Origin: Pelodera strongyloides
Taxonomy: Eukaryota; Nematoda; Chromadorea; Rhabditida; Rhabditidae
Assembly: GCA_036852015.1 (NCBI GenBank)
Contig: JAANDG010000405.1
Location: forward strand, 1-64,000
Length of the DNA stretch: 64,000 nucleotides
Direction of reading: 5' to 3'
Shown piece after piece: positions 24,173 through 35,216 of the stretch; position 1 is the first letter of the stretch; each line of letters opens with the position of its first letter. The translations under genes were made by a program, and so were the position numbers. The notes beneath the pieces were generated by a model. It was not told the origin of the DNA. It saw nothing but the letters and a program-made list of their open reading frames with translations, and did not search any database.

Positions 24173-27100
24173 ATGAAATCCGATAGCGGACATAAAATTG
24201 GGCTAGCTGGGGCAATTGCCTACACAATTGGCGATATTATTGGATCGGGTAAGGGACTGTTTTAACGGAATACTAACTGTAAGTCCACTAAGCAAATTGT
24301 TACCGTTTTCAACCCGCGGCTTGTGTGCCGCACGCAGACACTACGAAATACCTTTCACTTTTGGCGTGCGCGGGAAAAAAAACCAAGTCTGTTCTTCGCC
24401 GCGACCCAATATTTGTCGCCTAGCCTTGCCTCCGCCAAGACAGCGCCAGATTATCTGCACAATTCAATATATGCAGTACTGTGAAGTAAGCTGCTGCGCG
24501 CGCATATCATATGGTTATAAATAAATTAGATGTGACATATAAATGTATATTTAGGCATCTTCGTTTCGCCCACTGTTATTTTGAAGCACTCCGGTTCCGT
24601 CGGACTATCCTTAATTGTATGGGGAGCCTCCGCCGTTATATCAACCTTTGGAGCATTTTGCTATATGGAACTGGGCACCAGTATACGGAAAAGTGGATGC
24701 GATTTTGCATACTTATCACATGCAGGATGGTTGGTCTTACTTTACAAATTGTAAGGCTTAGGCTTAGGCTTCGGCTTCGGCTTCGGCTTAGGCTACGGCT
24801 TCGGCTTCGGCTTCGGCTTCGGCTTAGGCTTAGGCTTAGGCTTAGGCTTAGGCTTAGGCTTAGGCTTAGGCTTCTCCCAGTCAAATTAGAATTTCGTGTT
24901 TCTAACAATAAAGGTCAGTATTTTAGCTACTGCTTAGATATGGAAGTTGGTAGATAGTACTAGTTTTATTTTCCTATTTCCAGGCACCCGTTTGCCGTCT
25001 CCTTCCTCTACGTCAGTTGTATACTAACGTACCCGTCGATTCTAGCCATACAAACGATGACGTTCGGAGAGTGAGTATATTCACCTTTTTCATTACTAAA
25101 GCGTAACGCAAAAAAATGAATACACTGAAACTATCTTAGAACGTGCCGCTGTATTTTTTTTCCTCGAACGACTAAGCCTAAGCCTAAGCCGATATTTCCA
25201 GATATATTGTAAATGGCTTCAAAAACTTTATCCACGTCGACGACGAATGGAAGCCGTACTTGGAAAAATGCATCGGATTTTCTGTACTACGTGAGTCCAA
25301 CTAAAATTGCTTATACTTCGGGTAAAAGGTAATAATACTTGAATACTCGGAGCTGTAAAAAATTGTCAGATGCAAATCCACCTAGTCAGAGCTAGTAATA
25401 ATCTCGGAAGGTTTATAGGAAACTGATGGGGCAAGGGGAAAGTGTACCAAATATGCAATTCCATGATTCACAACCAAAAGTTGGCGCAAAACTGTCGCGC
25501 GGACATGGCACACCCGGAAAAGTTTGCGCAAGCGCCGCGCAAAAAAAGGTTTGCCAATACGGGATGGCGAACGCCGCCTAGGAAAAACAGGGCGCGCTAG
25601 GGGTCCGTGAATGGCGTAAAACTCCAGTTAGCGAACTTGTGGCACATAACCCAACAATTTAATATTTCCCTAAATTTAGTCCCTTTGATGGCAGTCAATT
25701 TCTTTTCACTGAATAAGTCGGCTGCCCGATTTCAAATCGTGGCTACAATTGCAAAAATGACGGTCACTGTGATAATTATCGTCACCGGATTCTACTACCT
25801 AATCTTCAAAGGTTGGTCCTTTGTAATTTCTTATTTTGAGTCTCCATGGACACATGGAAGACTAGTGGAAGACACATGGAAGACATGGAAGACACATGGA
25901 AGACCACATAAATCCCATCAATTACTTTCCAATATCTCACAAAAATCGCTCGCAAGACTTTTTTCTGTTCTGTAGCATTTTGCATTAGTCATGATGCCAT
26001 GACAAGAGTGTCGGAATGTAAAGTATTCTTTCGGAAATATGATTAGTTGTACTTAAATGTTTTGGTTTAGGTCATTCATCTCAATTTGCATCTGATCAAG
26101 CATTCAAGGGCACTTCATCGGATCCAGGATCTATAGTACTCGGAGTTTACGCAGGCTTATTTGCATACAATGGCTGGGATATACTAAACTTTGGTACTGA
26201 GGAAGTGGATAACCCGAGAAGGTGAATTCCCGAAGTACCATTTTTCCTAATGAGAAACTAAACAGCAAGATGCGCAAAAGCAACTGTTTGTGAGTGGGCA
26301 CCTTTTATTTCCTAAAATAAGTTATTTGAAACAAGCATACTGTGACAATTGTTAATGAGAAAAGAGCCACTCATTGATACCATAAGTATGAAGGGTCTTA
26401 ATTTAGAAAGCGAAATCAGAGAAAATTGAAATCGAAAATTGAAATTAGAAAAACAAGAATAACTAATTTAGAACTCTGCCGATCGCCGCTCTGGTTGGAA
26501 TTCTGATTTCGGCCGTAACTTTCCTTGCTATGAATGTCGCCTATTTCTCAGTGCTCACCGTCGAGGAGTTTAAGTCGGCAGATACCGTAGCGGTAGTAAG
26601 TTTTCATGTAGTTTATAGTTATAGTCTTATGTCTTATAGTACTGTGTTTTGTTGTAAGAATTAGTTTTAGCGTAGTTATACTTTCGTGTGCAGTTAAAAA
26701 AATCGATAATTCGCTCTAATTTCTATCCAGACTTTTGCAGCGAAAACGCTCGGCAATTTCCAATACGCCGTACCATTTCTCATTGGAATATTGCTGCTCG
26801 GAAATCTGAATTCAACAATTTTCGGATCAAGTAGGTCAGCTGAGTTACTGATCTATTTTACGTATTAGTGGCAAATATTTATGGACGTACGCTTCCGGAT
26901 GATGTATTTGCTTGTATTTTAATTTGCTTTCTTACTGTAAATAAAAGGTACCTCAATATAAAGGTACCTCATTAAATATATAAGGAACCTTAGTAAGTAC
27001 CATTTATGTTTGTCTTATGATGATGTCGATAAACCTTTATATCTAAGGTACCTCTTTGCTGGTGGCTGTCGTGGCGTAACTCCATCTGCAGTCGGATGCG

Positions 27101-28400
27101 CTCATGAAGACTCCAGAAGTCCGCGAGTTGCCATTCTTATTGAGGTTGGCAGTTGGGCTAAAGTTACGCAATCATTACGTAAAATAAACCACATATGCTT
27201 ACGACACCAGTAGACCAGCCGGTCATTTAGCTCTACGCCAACCTCCTGTCTGGTTGCTCTAAAATGGTGGATACCAATAGGTACCAATCTCACGCAACTT
27301 CTCATGAGAATCTTCATCTCCAGCGCACATCGTGATCACAGTATGGCATGCTCCTGTATTCTAGGTGCTGATTTGCATAGGCGTTTCCTTCATTGGTGAC
27401 TTGGACAGTTTGATCAGCTATATGACATTCGCCATGTGGCTACAACGAACTATCACGCAGGTAAGAAAATCTTTCGTTTACATGCCTTATAACCTAATTA
27501 CCTAATATGCTTTCCATTGCGCTACCGCGTACCAAATGGTGAGCCTTAGGTCTAGGGACACTAGCAAAATAGGTGCAACCAATACGTAGCGGATTTTTTG
27601 AGTTTTGACTATATTAGGGTTCATAGGTCATTGTTCTGCAGCACGATGGTATTATTAAATAGTTATATCTACTCCGTGTTGATCCAAAATACAATTAATG
27701 CAGGTGGCCTTCATTTACATGAAGTTGAAGAATTTGAACGCGGACCCCAACGCCTTTCGAGTGCCCCTTATCGTGCCAATCATTTTTCTTGGATTGTGCT
27801 TGATGTTATTAGTGGTGCCTGTATGGCAGGTTAGTAAATTTTCTTAATCAGTTCCGACCAGCAAATACATTTATCATCACTCATCCATTGAAACTGACTC
27901 TCCAATCTCGTAATCATCGTGACTAATTTTCACAAGAAAATGTTTCAGCACTTTCTTTAGTTTGATAAAAATATTGTCATTACTCAATTATTCCCTTCAG
28001 CACTTCGAAGTCGGTATCTACGGCTTTTCTCTCATGTGCGGTGGACTCGTCGTCTACTTTATCTTTCTATATCCGAAGCACCTTCCGCCGATATTCCAAA
28101 AATTTGATGGTAGGTTTCTGATGCAGTGTCCTAATTTCGTTTTCCTTTCCGTTGCGAAATAGGCTGAGCCGCTACAACAGAGGTGTGCCGCCCTCGCGCC
28201 GCGCTCATCTATGAGAATAACAAACTTAGAATTTCCCAGATGCGACAACGAAATTCGCCCAAATCATTTTCAATGTGATGCCTGTGCCGGAATTATTAAC
28301 CAAAAATGAAGACAACCAACTGGAGAAGAAAGAAAAATCGATATGTTCATCACAAGAAACACTCTACTCATTAGAAAAACCAATATGCTCTAGATTATGA
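24173..28400 (+). CDS. SLC7-type (LAT/AAT light chain) amino acid transporter
   Basis: Thirteen exons in unbroken phase: 24173-24248, 24555-24729, 24984-25070, 25202-25290, 25680-25811, 26071-26221, 26472-26595, 26731-26834, 27048-27144, 27365-27460, 27704-27829, 28001-28109 and 28240-28400, about 508 aa. It is an APC-superfamily exchanger in the plasma membrane with 12 predicted helices. Landmarks: GAIAYTIGDIIGSGIFVSP (TM1, substrate-binding GSGI), CYMELGTSIRKSG, KSAARFQIVAT, AGLFAYNGWDILNFGTEE, NSTIFGSSRYLFAGG and FRVPLIVPI. The C-tail is charged and hydrophilic. A TTACAG acceptor precedes the start by 14 bases, suggesting trans-splicing. AATAAA follows the stop at once. The C. elegans aat genes are the likely relatives; the exact orthologue is not assigned. 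Confidence 0.94.
24752..24874 (+). repeat. Interstitial telomere-type TTAGGC array with TTCGGC variants
   Basis: About 20 hexamers, GGCTTA at both ends and GGCTTC in the middle, in intron 2 of the transporter gene. TTAGGC is the nematode telomere unit. Smaller tracts are at 20126-20145, 25170-25190 and 28818-28866. Confidence 0.95.
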
Positions 28401-28911
28401 AGAATAAATTGTATACAATTGGCGATTACGAAAAAAAAAATTGCATAGTACACAAAGCTGGCAGTTATAACGACAGCTGCGGTTTGGAGTTTGGCCCCGT
28501 GACGTTCAGGTTCTGTATTAACTCAACTCCTAGCAGATCCTCAGTTTTAGCATGAGTTTGTACCTAATTTAATCTTCATGTCCTGCTCTGGGTCTCTATT
28601 CTATAATCCATACTCATACATTTCCCTCTACGTTATTTCGTATATATGTTGTGTTGTGCTTTCATACTTCATATTTCATACTGCATACACACACATATGC
28701 ATCATTTACGACTCGTCTCCGCCGTTTATGAATAATAACGTCCATACGGGACAAGCAAAAACAAATGCATTCATACTACGTTCAACAGTATGCACATGCA
28801 TGTCTTCCTTGTTCATTCCCAAGCCTAAGCCTAAGCCTAAGCCCAAGCCTAAGCTAAAGCCTAATCAACTAACTATAGTCAACGTTAATCGACGGTTTAC
28901 TACGGCGATAC

Positions 28912-29084
28912 TTTAAAGCGAAATGCTAGCCCCTTTGGAAAATTTGCATATGATAAGCAAATCCTATGTATCCTATGCTAATTTTGTACGATCGTCCACG
29001 GCAATCGTACAAAATTAGCATAGGATACATAGGATTTGCTTATCGTATGCAAATTTTCCAAAGGAGCTAGCATTTCGCTTTAAA
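28912..29084. mobile_element. Palindromic MITE family B, complete copy
   Basis: 173 bp, almost perfectly self-complementary: TTTAAAGCGAAATGCTAGC...GCTAGCATTTCGCTTTAAA, with TTTGCATA, TAAGCAAATCCTATG and TACGATCG motifs mirrored about the centre. Further copies at 41533 (split) and 63700. Confidence 0.93.
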
Positions 29085-29109
29085 GTCATTTCTTTAAATG
29101 TAGACAGCA

Positions 29110-29172
29110 TATGATACATAGGATTTGCTTATCATATGCAAATTTTCCAAAGGGGCTAGCATTTCGCTTTAG
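29110..29172. mobile_element. Half copy of MITE family B
   Basis: Only the right arm is present (ATGATACATAGGATTTGC...GCTAGCATTTCGCTTT), 26 bp after the complete copy. Confidence 0.85.
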
Positions 29173-30160
29173 GCTAAAACAATTAGGGACATCTGAAGTG
29201 AAATTTGATCGTCATTGTACAACGCAGCAAAAGCTTTAAAAAATAGGGAAGCAAGTTTTCGTATATTTTGCTAGGATCATCTTACATTGTATAAGCACTG
29301 GCAAGGAGCAAGACTGCAAGAGACGAATTGCAACTAATCCTAAACATTAATACTCAACTAGTATATCACTGCTTCTTGAATTTTTAAGCCTAATTATAAG
29401 AACTTCATAAAGCTGAACCTAACACGTTTAAGTACATATCTGATATATATTCCACATATTTATTGATATCGCTAATATAATATTCCTTCATAACTGGTCT
29501 GTTTCTATTTTTTTTATTTTTTTTTACTAATCATGAGGTAACGGTGATCGATTGGCGAATTCGCGATATGTGCGCAAAACTTGCGCAGGGCTGCGCGAAC
29601 GTTTCGCCCCACAGGGGCACACGCGCTGCGCGCACGCTTTTGAGTTATCTGTCGCGATTTAGGTGTTTTTAAGCTTCAATTTCATCTGCGCATGCTTATG
29701 AGCTAATAAATACTGCAACATGCTTAACCTCCGCCGATAAACTTCATAATACATTGAATAGTTACACTGTCACACAATCGAAACTCGTGTAAGCTTATAG
29801 TTCGAGTATTTGAACGCAATCCAATCGGGATATTGAAAAAGTCTAGTTTTCGTTCTAATTCCGCACGCGCTGAATCATGGTATAGATTATCGGCAAAGCA
29901 TACACACCGTGAAACAAAACCGGGCCGCTAAATTACACACTATTGGGCATCACTTAGATTCGGCATAAAACACCAAACGTCATTTATCGAGCTTCATCGA
30001 TAACTAATCAACTTTCTAATTACAACTTGTTGCTATGCTTAATTGTTTTCTCGTTAACATGTTTGTCGCCCACTTATTCACTTATTCTCCCTTCTTTACA
30101 TGTGTGAATAAATTTTCCATCGACTATTCTGAATTTTCAGAACTCCGGCCGCTTTTTGAG

Positions 30161-30327
30161 CGTAATACCGGCCGGGTTTTGAAACGCATCGTGGACAACT
30201 GAATTTATGCTAATTTTCTCGAACTTGGCTCGATTTCTTATTCTAATTTATGTTAATTTGCATAAGCTGCATACGAATACTGATGTCCACGATACGTTTC
30301 AAAAACCGGTCTGCGTTTTGCTTTAAA
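30161..30327. mobile_element. MITE family A copy
   Basis: Inverted ends AGCGTAATACCGGCCGGG and CGGTCTGCGTTTTGCTTTAAA, each next to GAAACGCATCG or CGATACGTTTC. It shares TTTGCATAAGC and TAATTTATG internal words with the copies at 22648, 23858, 45657 and 59059. Confidence 0.8.
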
Positions 30328-30449
30328 TCTTTTCTGGTTGCTTTTTGGAGAAATGTATGTTGATTTCGGAAGCATGAACTATAATTTGGGAAATGTTTGT
30401 ATTTGGCGGCTTTTTAGATCAGGCTTTGGGCAATTACTTCAAAAGTCCG

Positions 30450-31848
30450 ATGAATGCATCACATTATCACTGGTTCATCTGCCTACTTATAACCCTTATG
30501 ATGAGCATTTGCATAGCCAATCCAATAATCCTCCCTACTTACGGTCCCGAGGTATGTTTTTATTTATGTACCAGACGGCTATCGCCGCCTGAGGCGACTT
30601 TCAGTCTAAAATGCAGGAAGATAAGTGAGCACACTTATGTGAAACGTTTGTAACGTATCTTGAAAAATCATGAAATAAAATTCGAATTTCGCTTGCTCAA
30701 TACGGGGCTAAGGCTCTCCTTTTATAGCCTTTAGATATTCAAATTTTCGTTGCGTTCACATGCGGCTTCAAACAAAAAAGTAAACTCTTCTCCTTTATAT
30801 AATAAGACCAGACGGCTGCGCCGCCTGAGGCGACCTTCTAGTACATTTTTATTTCATACATACGTGAAACGTGGATTCAAAAGTGATTCAAAAAATTAGC
30901 ATATGCTAAAATCCTCGCTTTATTGCTTCTTTTGTTGCTCTAGATTTGCATGTTCTTCGTATTTTAATCGAAGTACTTTGAGCGCCGCGGACGCGCCCGA
31001 ACGATATACCACACACATTCCGTATATGCAGCCTTTTTTGGACTTTTGTGAGAGGGGCGCTCGGGATGTGAGATGGCTCAGTGCATGGGAACATGAACTA
31101 CTGAACCAATCCTACTTCCTGAGCGTAACGCACATCATCCAAACACACAATCAATCAAACAAACAAACAAACAAACAAACAAAGCTCCCAACTTTATATA
31201 ATAGGATATCCTAAACATTTATTACTATTGTTCACATAAAGCAAGTAGCGCATATCAACGAATAATGGTGAAAAACTGTCCGATTATAGCCCACAAGCAG
31301 AAAAAATAGCTGTAAAATTAATTTCCAACAAAAATTCGTATATTTAGTAGGTGAATGAAAATTTTAAAACTTTGCAAAAAGAAATCCAGCCAACCGGATT
31401 CGAACCAGTGACCTAAGGATAGCTGCGACTCTACAGTCCTCCGCTCTACCAACTGAGCTATGGCTGGACAAGAGAGCAATCGAAAATATTCCCTTTGCCC
31501 AGCCGCCAGTTTGTGTGCGCGAATGATAATATTACCGTGCAACTTTCCAGTATTTTATTGCTTGTGTAGTTGCTTAGAAACAAAGATTATAACACAAAAA
31601 TTATTTTACAGATAAAAATATGTCAGTTGTAAGGTAGTATCCTTTACAAATGTCTCAGAAAATACTAAGTAAGGCAAATATACAGCAGGAAAATCCCAGC
31701 CAAGGATGCAGGTAGAAAAATATTAATTGTAAAAAAAATAACCAACCTTTTTTTGCAGTGTCATGTGAACAGTGATTGTCCAGCCGGACAACGTTGTGCT
31801 CATCTATCTGTCGGATTCTACTGTAACGGCCAGGAGTGGAGGAGTTGA
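30450..31848 (+). CDS. Small secreted Cys-rich peptide
   Basis: Two exons, 30450-30551 and 31759-31848 (63 aa), joining in phase 0. A TTTTTAG acceptor ends at 30417, which favours this Met over an in-frame Met at 30393. Residues 1-22 form a hydrophobic signal peptide (WFICLLITLMMSICIA). The mature part has four Cys in the order C-x5-C-x5-C-x8-C (CHVNSDCPAGQRC...FYC), resembling one half of an EB or EGF-type module. No homologue is recognised and the function is unknown. The 1.2-kb intron contains a tRNA-Tyr on the opposite strand. Confidence 0.68.
31385..31468 (-). tRNA. tRNA-Tyr(GTA) with 10-base intron, second copy
   Basis: 84 bases, identical to the gene at 18779-18862, including the AGTCGCAGCT intron. 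It lies antisense in the intron of the Cys-rich peptide gene. Confidence 0.95.
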
Positions 31849-33380
31849 AGACTGGATACTGATCTAGAAAAACATGGATCTTTTATCTAGTTACATAATA
31901 ACTCCTTTACTCTGAACTCAAAAGAAAAGCCTACATAAATGATGTTTAATGGGGAGAAGTACTCTCATAATGGGGAGTACCTCTCACCAGCACGTCTACT
32001 TGTAAGTAATGTTGATCTGTTGACCAAACGATGTGGTACGTGGTTTTGAAACTTTGAAAGTATCCTGCACCGATGAAACTCTGCGTCATTGCCGCGCACC
32101 GTAAGAAGGTCCACTACAGTAGGCGGCGCACCTCCAAGATTGCGAGGAAGTGCGCCACAGCTTTTCAATTATAGGTGGCGTACCTGCAGCGCACATTTTA
32201 CGGGAGGCGCGACCCGTGCGCCCCCAGGCGCACCATCTGGCGTTCGCACATCCCTTGCGAACCCGCAAGGCACCAATTGCAGGTACGTGCCGCCTCGCTG
32301 TGGCGGACCCTCTTTTCGTGCGCGCGGCGAAGACGCGGACTTTAATGATGCAGTCGAACTGCATTCCGATGTATTAGGTGCAAATTGTTGGGCCCCTTCA
32401 GCACTGAATAGCACAATTTTATAATACATAGGAGTGCAGTTGTCGAGCAAATGTTGCGTACCACATGCTATGATGATCCATGATCGATCCTAATTTAATT
32501 CTCCGTGTCAATCTTTCCTCGTCCAAAGTTTACTCTGTAAATCTAGTCAATCTAGTGAGCATCAGTTTACTCCCTACGTCTTTCGCTATCCCATTGCCTA
32601 ACCCAATTTTCAAAGCCGTTATCTTGCCATATCATTATTAATCAGAAGCATTATAATAATTAGACAGCATTATAGTAAAAAATCCGAATAATTGCAGATT
32701 GTAGCACTTTGTCATGCTAAAATTTTCTTCCCGCCGAATCATTATTTTATGGTGTAATAATAAATATACTTCAATTCGTATGTGAATAAAGTTTAAATCA
32801 TAAACGTGATCGTACAACTTTACAACGTTTATACTGATTGTAGGCTGCTGTTTCGATACTGTACACTAACACCATGAAAGACGCGCACAGAGAGAGTTTT
32901 CCGCCATATGTCATTGGCGCACTTCCGGCGCACCTCCTTGTGTGCATGCAGTAATTTTACTACCGCGCAGTACAAGCTACCGTATTTAAGCCGCAAATGT
33001 ATCGCTCGTTTACACACCATTGAATAATAAAATATAAATGAGAACAACAATCACATGTACTTTAGACCAAAAACACACACACGAGAATGCAAGTTTTTTT
33101 ATTTACTTTCCCGCAGGAATAAGCAACAAAACAATCAAATATTAACAATTAACAAAATAACAAGTAACAAAGAGATTTGAGACAAACTTTAAACGAAGCA
33201 TGTTTTCCACAAAATATCGCAGTAACAATTCTTTGCTATAAAAAAACTTCATTTCAAGAGTCATGCTGAGTAAATCAATATCCAATATGAAACCATTAAC
33301 GTCTACTCCTATGAGTACTCCAAAGAAATAAGGTAATATATAATTATCCCTGCTGCAGTTTGTACTTCATCCTAATTGCT
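31849..33380. other. Intergenic region between the peptide gene and the 3' end of DPH2
   Basis: Contains a GC-rich dispersed repeat block (about 31990-32345); the overlapping long frames there on both strands are composition artefacts. The rest is AT-rich with no exon signals. The genes on either side converge. Confidence 0.55.
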
Positions 33381-35160
33381 CTAATTGCCTGATTCTCCCT
33401 GATACCCCGCTGCAATTCCGGCCCGCCCCTCTTCTACCTTCGTGTCTTCACCAAGCCGTACAGAGTCGTCCAACCCCCTCCAACTTCTCTCCTTGAAGTA
33501 GTCCCCTGAAAACAAATAAATTTAAATCAATAATCAAATACAATGCATGTATACAACTGACGCATATGTACAAAAGACGGGTATTGATGTAGTACATGAC
33601 TGCGGCGCGCTCATCTTGACACAAGGCGCCAATTTCGCATGGTTCTGGCGCGCAACGGGCTCAAAAGTAACCCTTCTGTCGATATGTCTCTTGTAATTCC
33701 GCGCCACTTTGGTCATCCAACCAATTACATGTTCTGTACGTTTTCACGCAACGTTGTTCACGTAATCAAATTTCATCACGTCGGATAACGACACACGCAC
33801 CTGCCATATAAATGGTCCCCATTTTCAGTGAAAAAAACTATATTCAAATTCCATACCATATTATTATTCTACACATTATAAAGGAAACAATAAACACACA
33901 CCTGCCGTATAAACGGTGACTTGCTTATCCTTCAACTCGCTATCTTCAGTATCCAAATTGTGTCTCGCTCGCACTCTTCCAGTGATTAGACTCACGTCTC
34001 CAGCGTCATCATCACACATGGCGGGTTCGTCGCCCACTTTATCTGGAAATTAAGAAAATAAAATAAAATGCAATAATGAATACAGGTATTAGCATTGTCA
34101 CTCAGATAAAAACACCGCGATTGCTCCGCGCACCAATGGCCAACAAAGCGTGCGCGGATACGGCACATATATGGCACACTTTTTGGACTTACTGCAAAAG
34201 ATTAACCCCAGGAAAAAGACGCGCGCGAGGTGAGCTAAATGGAATCTGGAATTGTACACTACTCGCGCACCTCTCGCGCACCGTACACCCACCCCCCCCC
34301 CCTTCGCAACCAACTGGCGAACATTGTTGCGCGGCTCTGAAAATTCTTTTTAATTTCATCATGAACTCCCTCACCATTCAAAAATGAGCCAAAGTCCGGG
34401 TTCCAGCCCTTCTCCGCAGCCCATTGCTTATCTGGATTTAGCGCGATTTCCGCCTGAAATGACAATACATGAATACTAGTTCGCAATCACTTACAAATAA
34501 ACATATGAACGGCAAGTCAGTAACTGTCAGTTGCGATGCGCAGGCGGGCCCGTCACATCTATGATGCGAGGGAGGTGCCCTGTCTGGCATTCGCGCTCCT
34601 CCACAGCGCACCACGCCGATCTGCTATGGCAGACCCATTTTGGTGCGCAGCGCTGACGAGTTTCACATTTTAACACAATTCTTACCTCAAACATGGAGAG
34701 GACCGGCCGATAGAAATCAGAAGAATCTAGCATGACTCCGAACGGGCACGATAATAACACGAAGACGTCGATGTCAGACGAGAAGTTGGACAATTTCGGA
34801 ACATTCACCTGAAATACAAAATAATAATGGAAGAGCAAAAAGAAATCCAGCCAACCGGATTCGAACCAGTGACCTAAGGATAGCTGCGACACTACAGTCC
34901 TCCGCTCTACCAACTGAGCTATGGCTGGAATGATTGACGGGAGTTCAACAACGCAGACTCGAGGAGGAAACCGAGTGAGGATACTAGTTAATTTACTACT
35001 CATACGATCAACTCCGAAGAACTATTAATAGAAACCATACGTAAGACTGAAACCAGAATAATGAGTCATATCGGAAAATGTAATGACTAGCTTCTTAACC
35101 TCTGATCAAACGTCTCTGCTACCGGAAGCCATTGATTCTCTCTTTCTCTCTCCGTCTCCT

Positions 35161-35216
<56 letters not shown>

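Larger units (their letters stand above)
28401..30416. other. Intergenic region with palindromic MITEs
   Basis: No supported exons. It contains a TTAGGC-type tract (28818-28866), one complete and one half palindromic MITE, a GC-rich patch at 29568-29640 and a family A MITE at 30161-30327. Confidence 0.55.

Noticed and set aside
24511..24957. 148-aa plus-strand frame with a long Arg-Leu repeat, and its Ser-rich antisense
   Set aside because: Translation of the TTAGGC/TTCGGC tract inside transporter intron 2.
26945..27050. Repeated GGTACCT words near transporter exon 9
   Set aside because: Short, irregular spacing in an AT-rich intron; no larger structure.
31965..32450. Several overlapping Arg/Ala-rich frames on both strands
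   Set aside because: High-GC repeat block with few stops in any frame; no splice or family support.
34527..35003. 158-aa frame with an [10 protein letters not shown] segment
   Set aside because: That segment is a translation of the tRNA-Tyr gene; only the 34686-34808 part is a real DPH2 exon.
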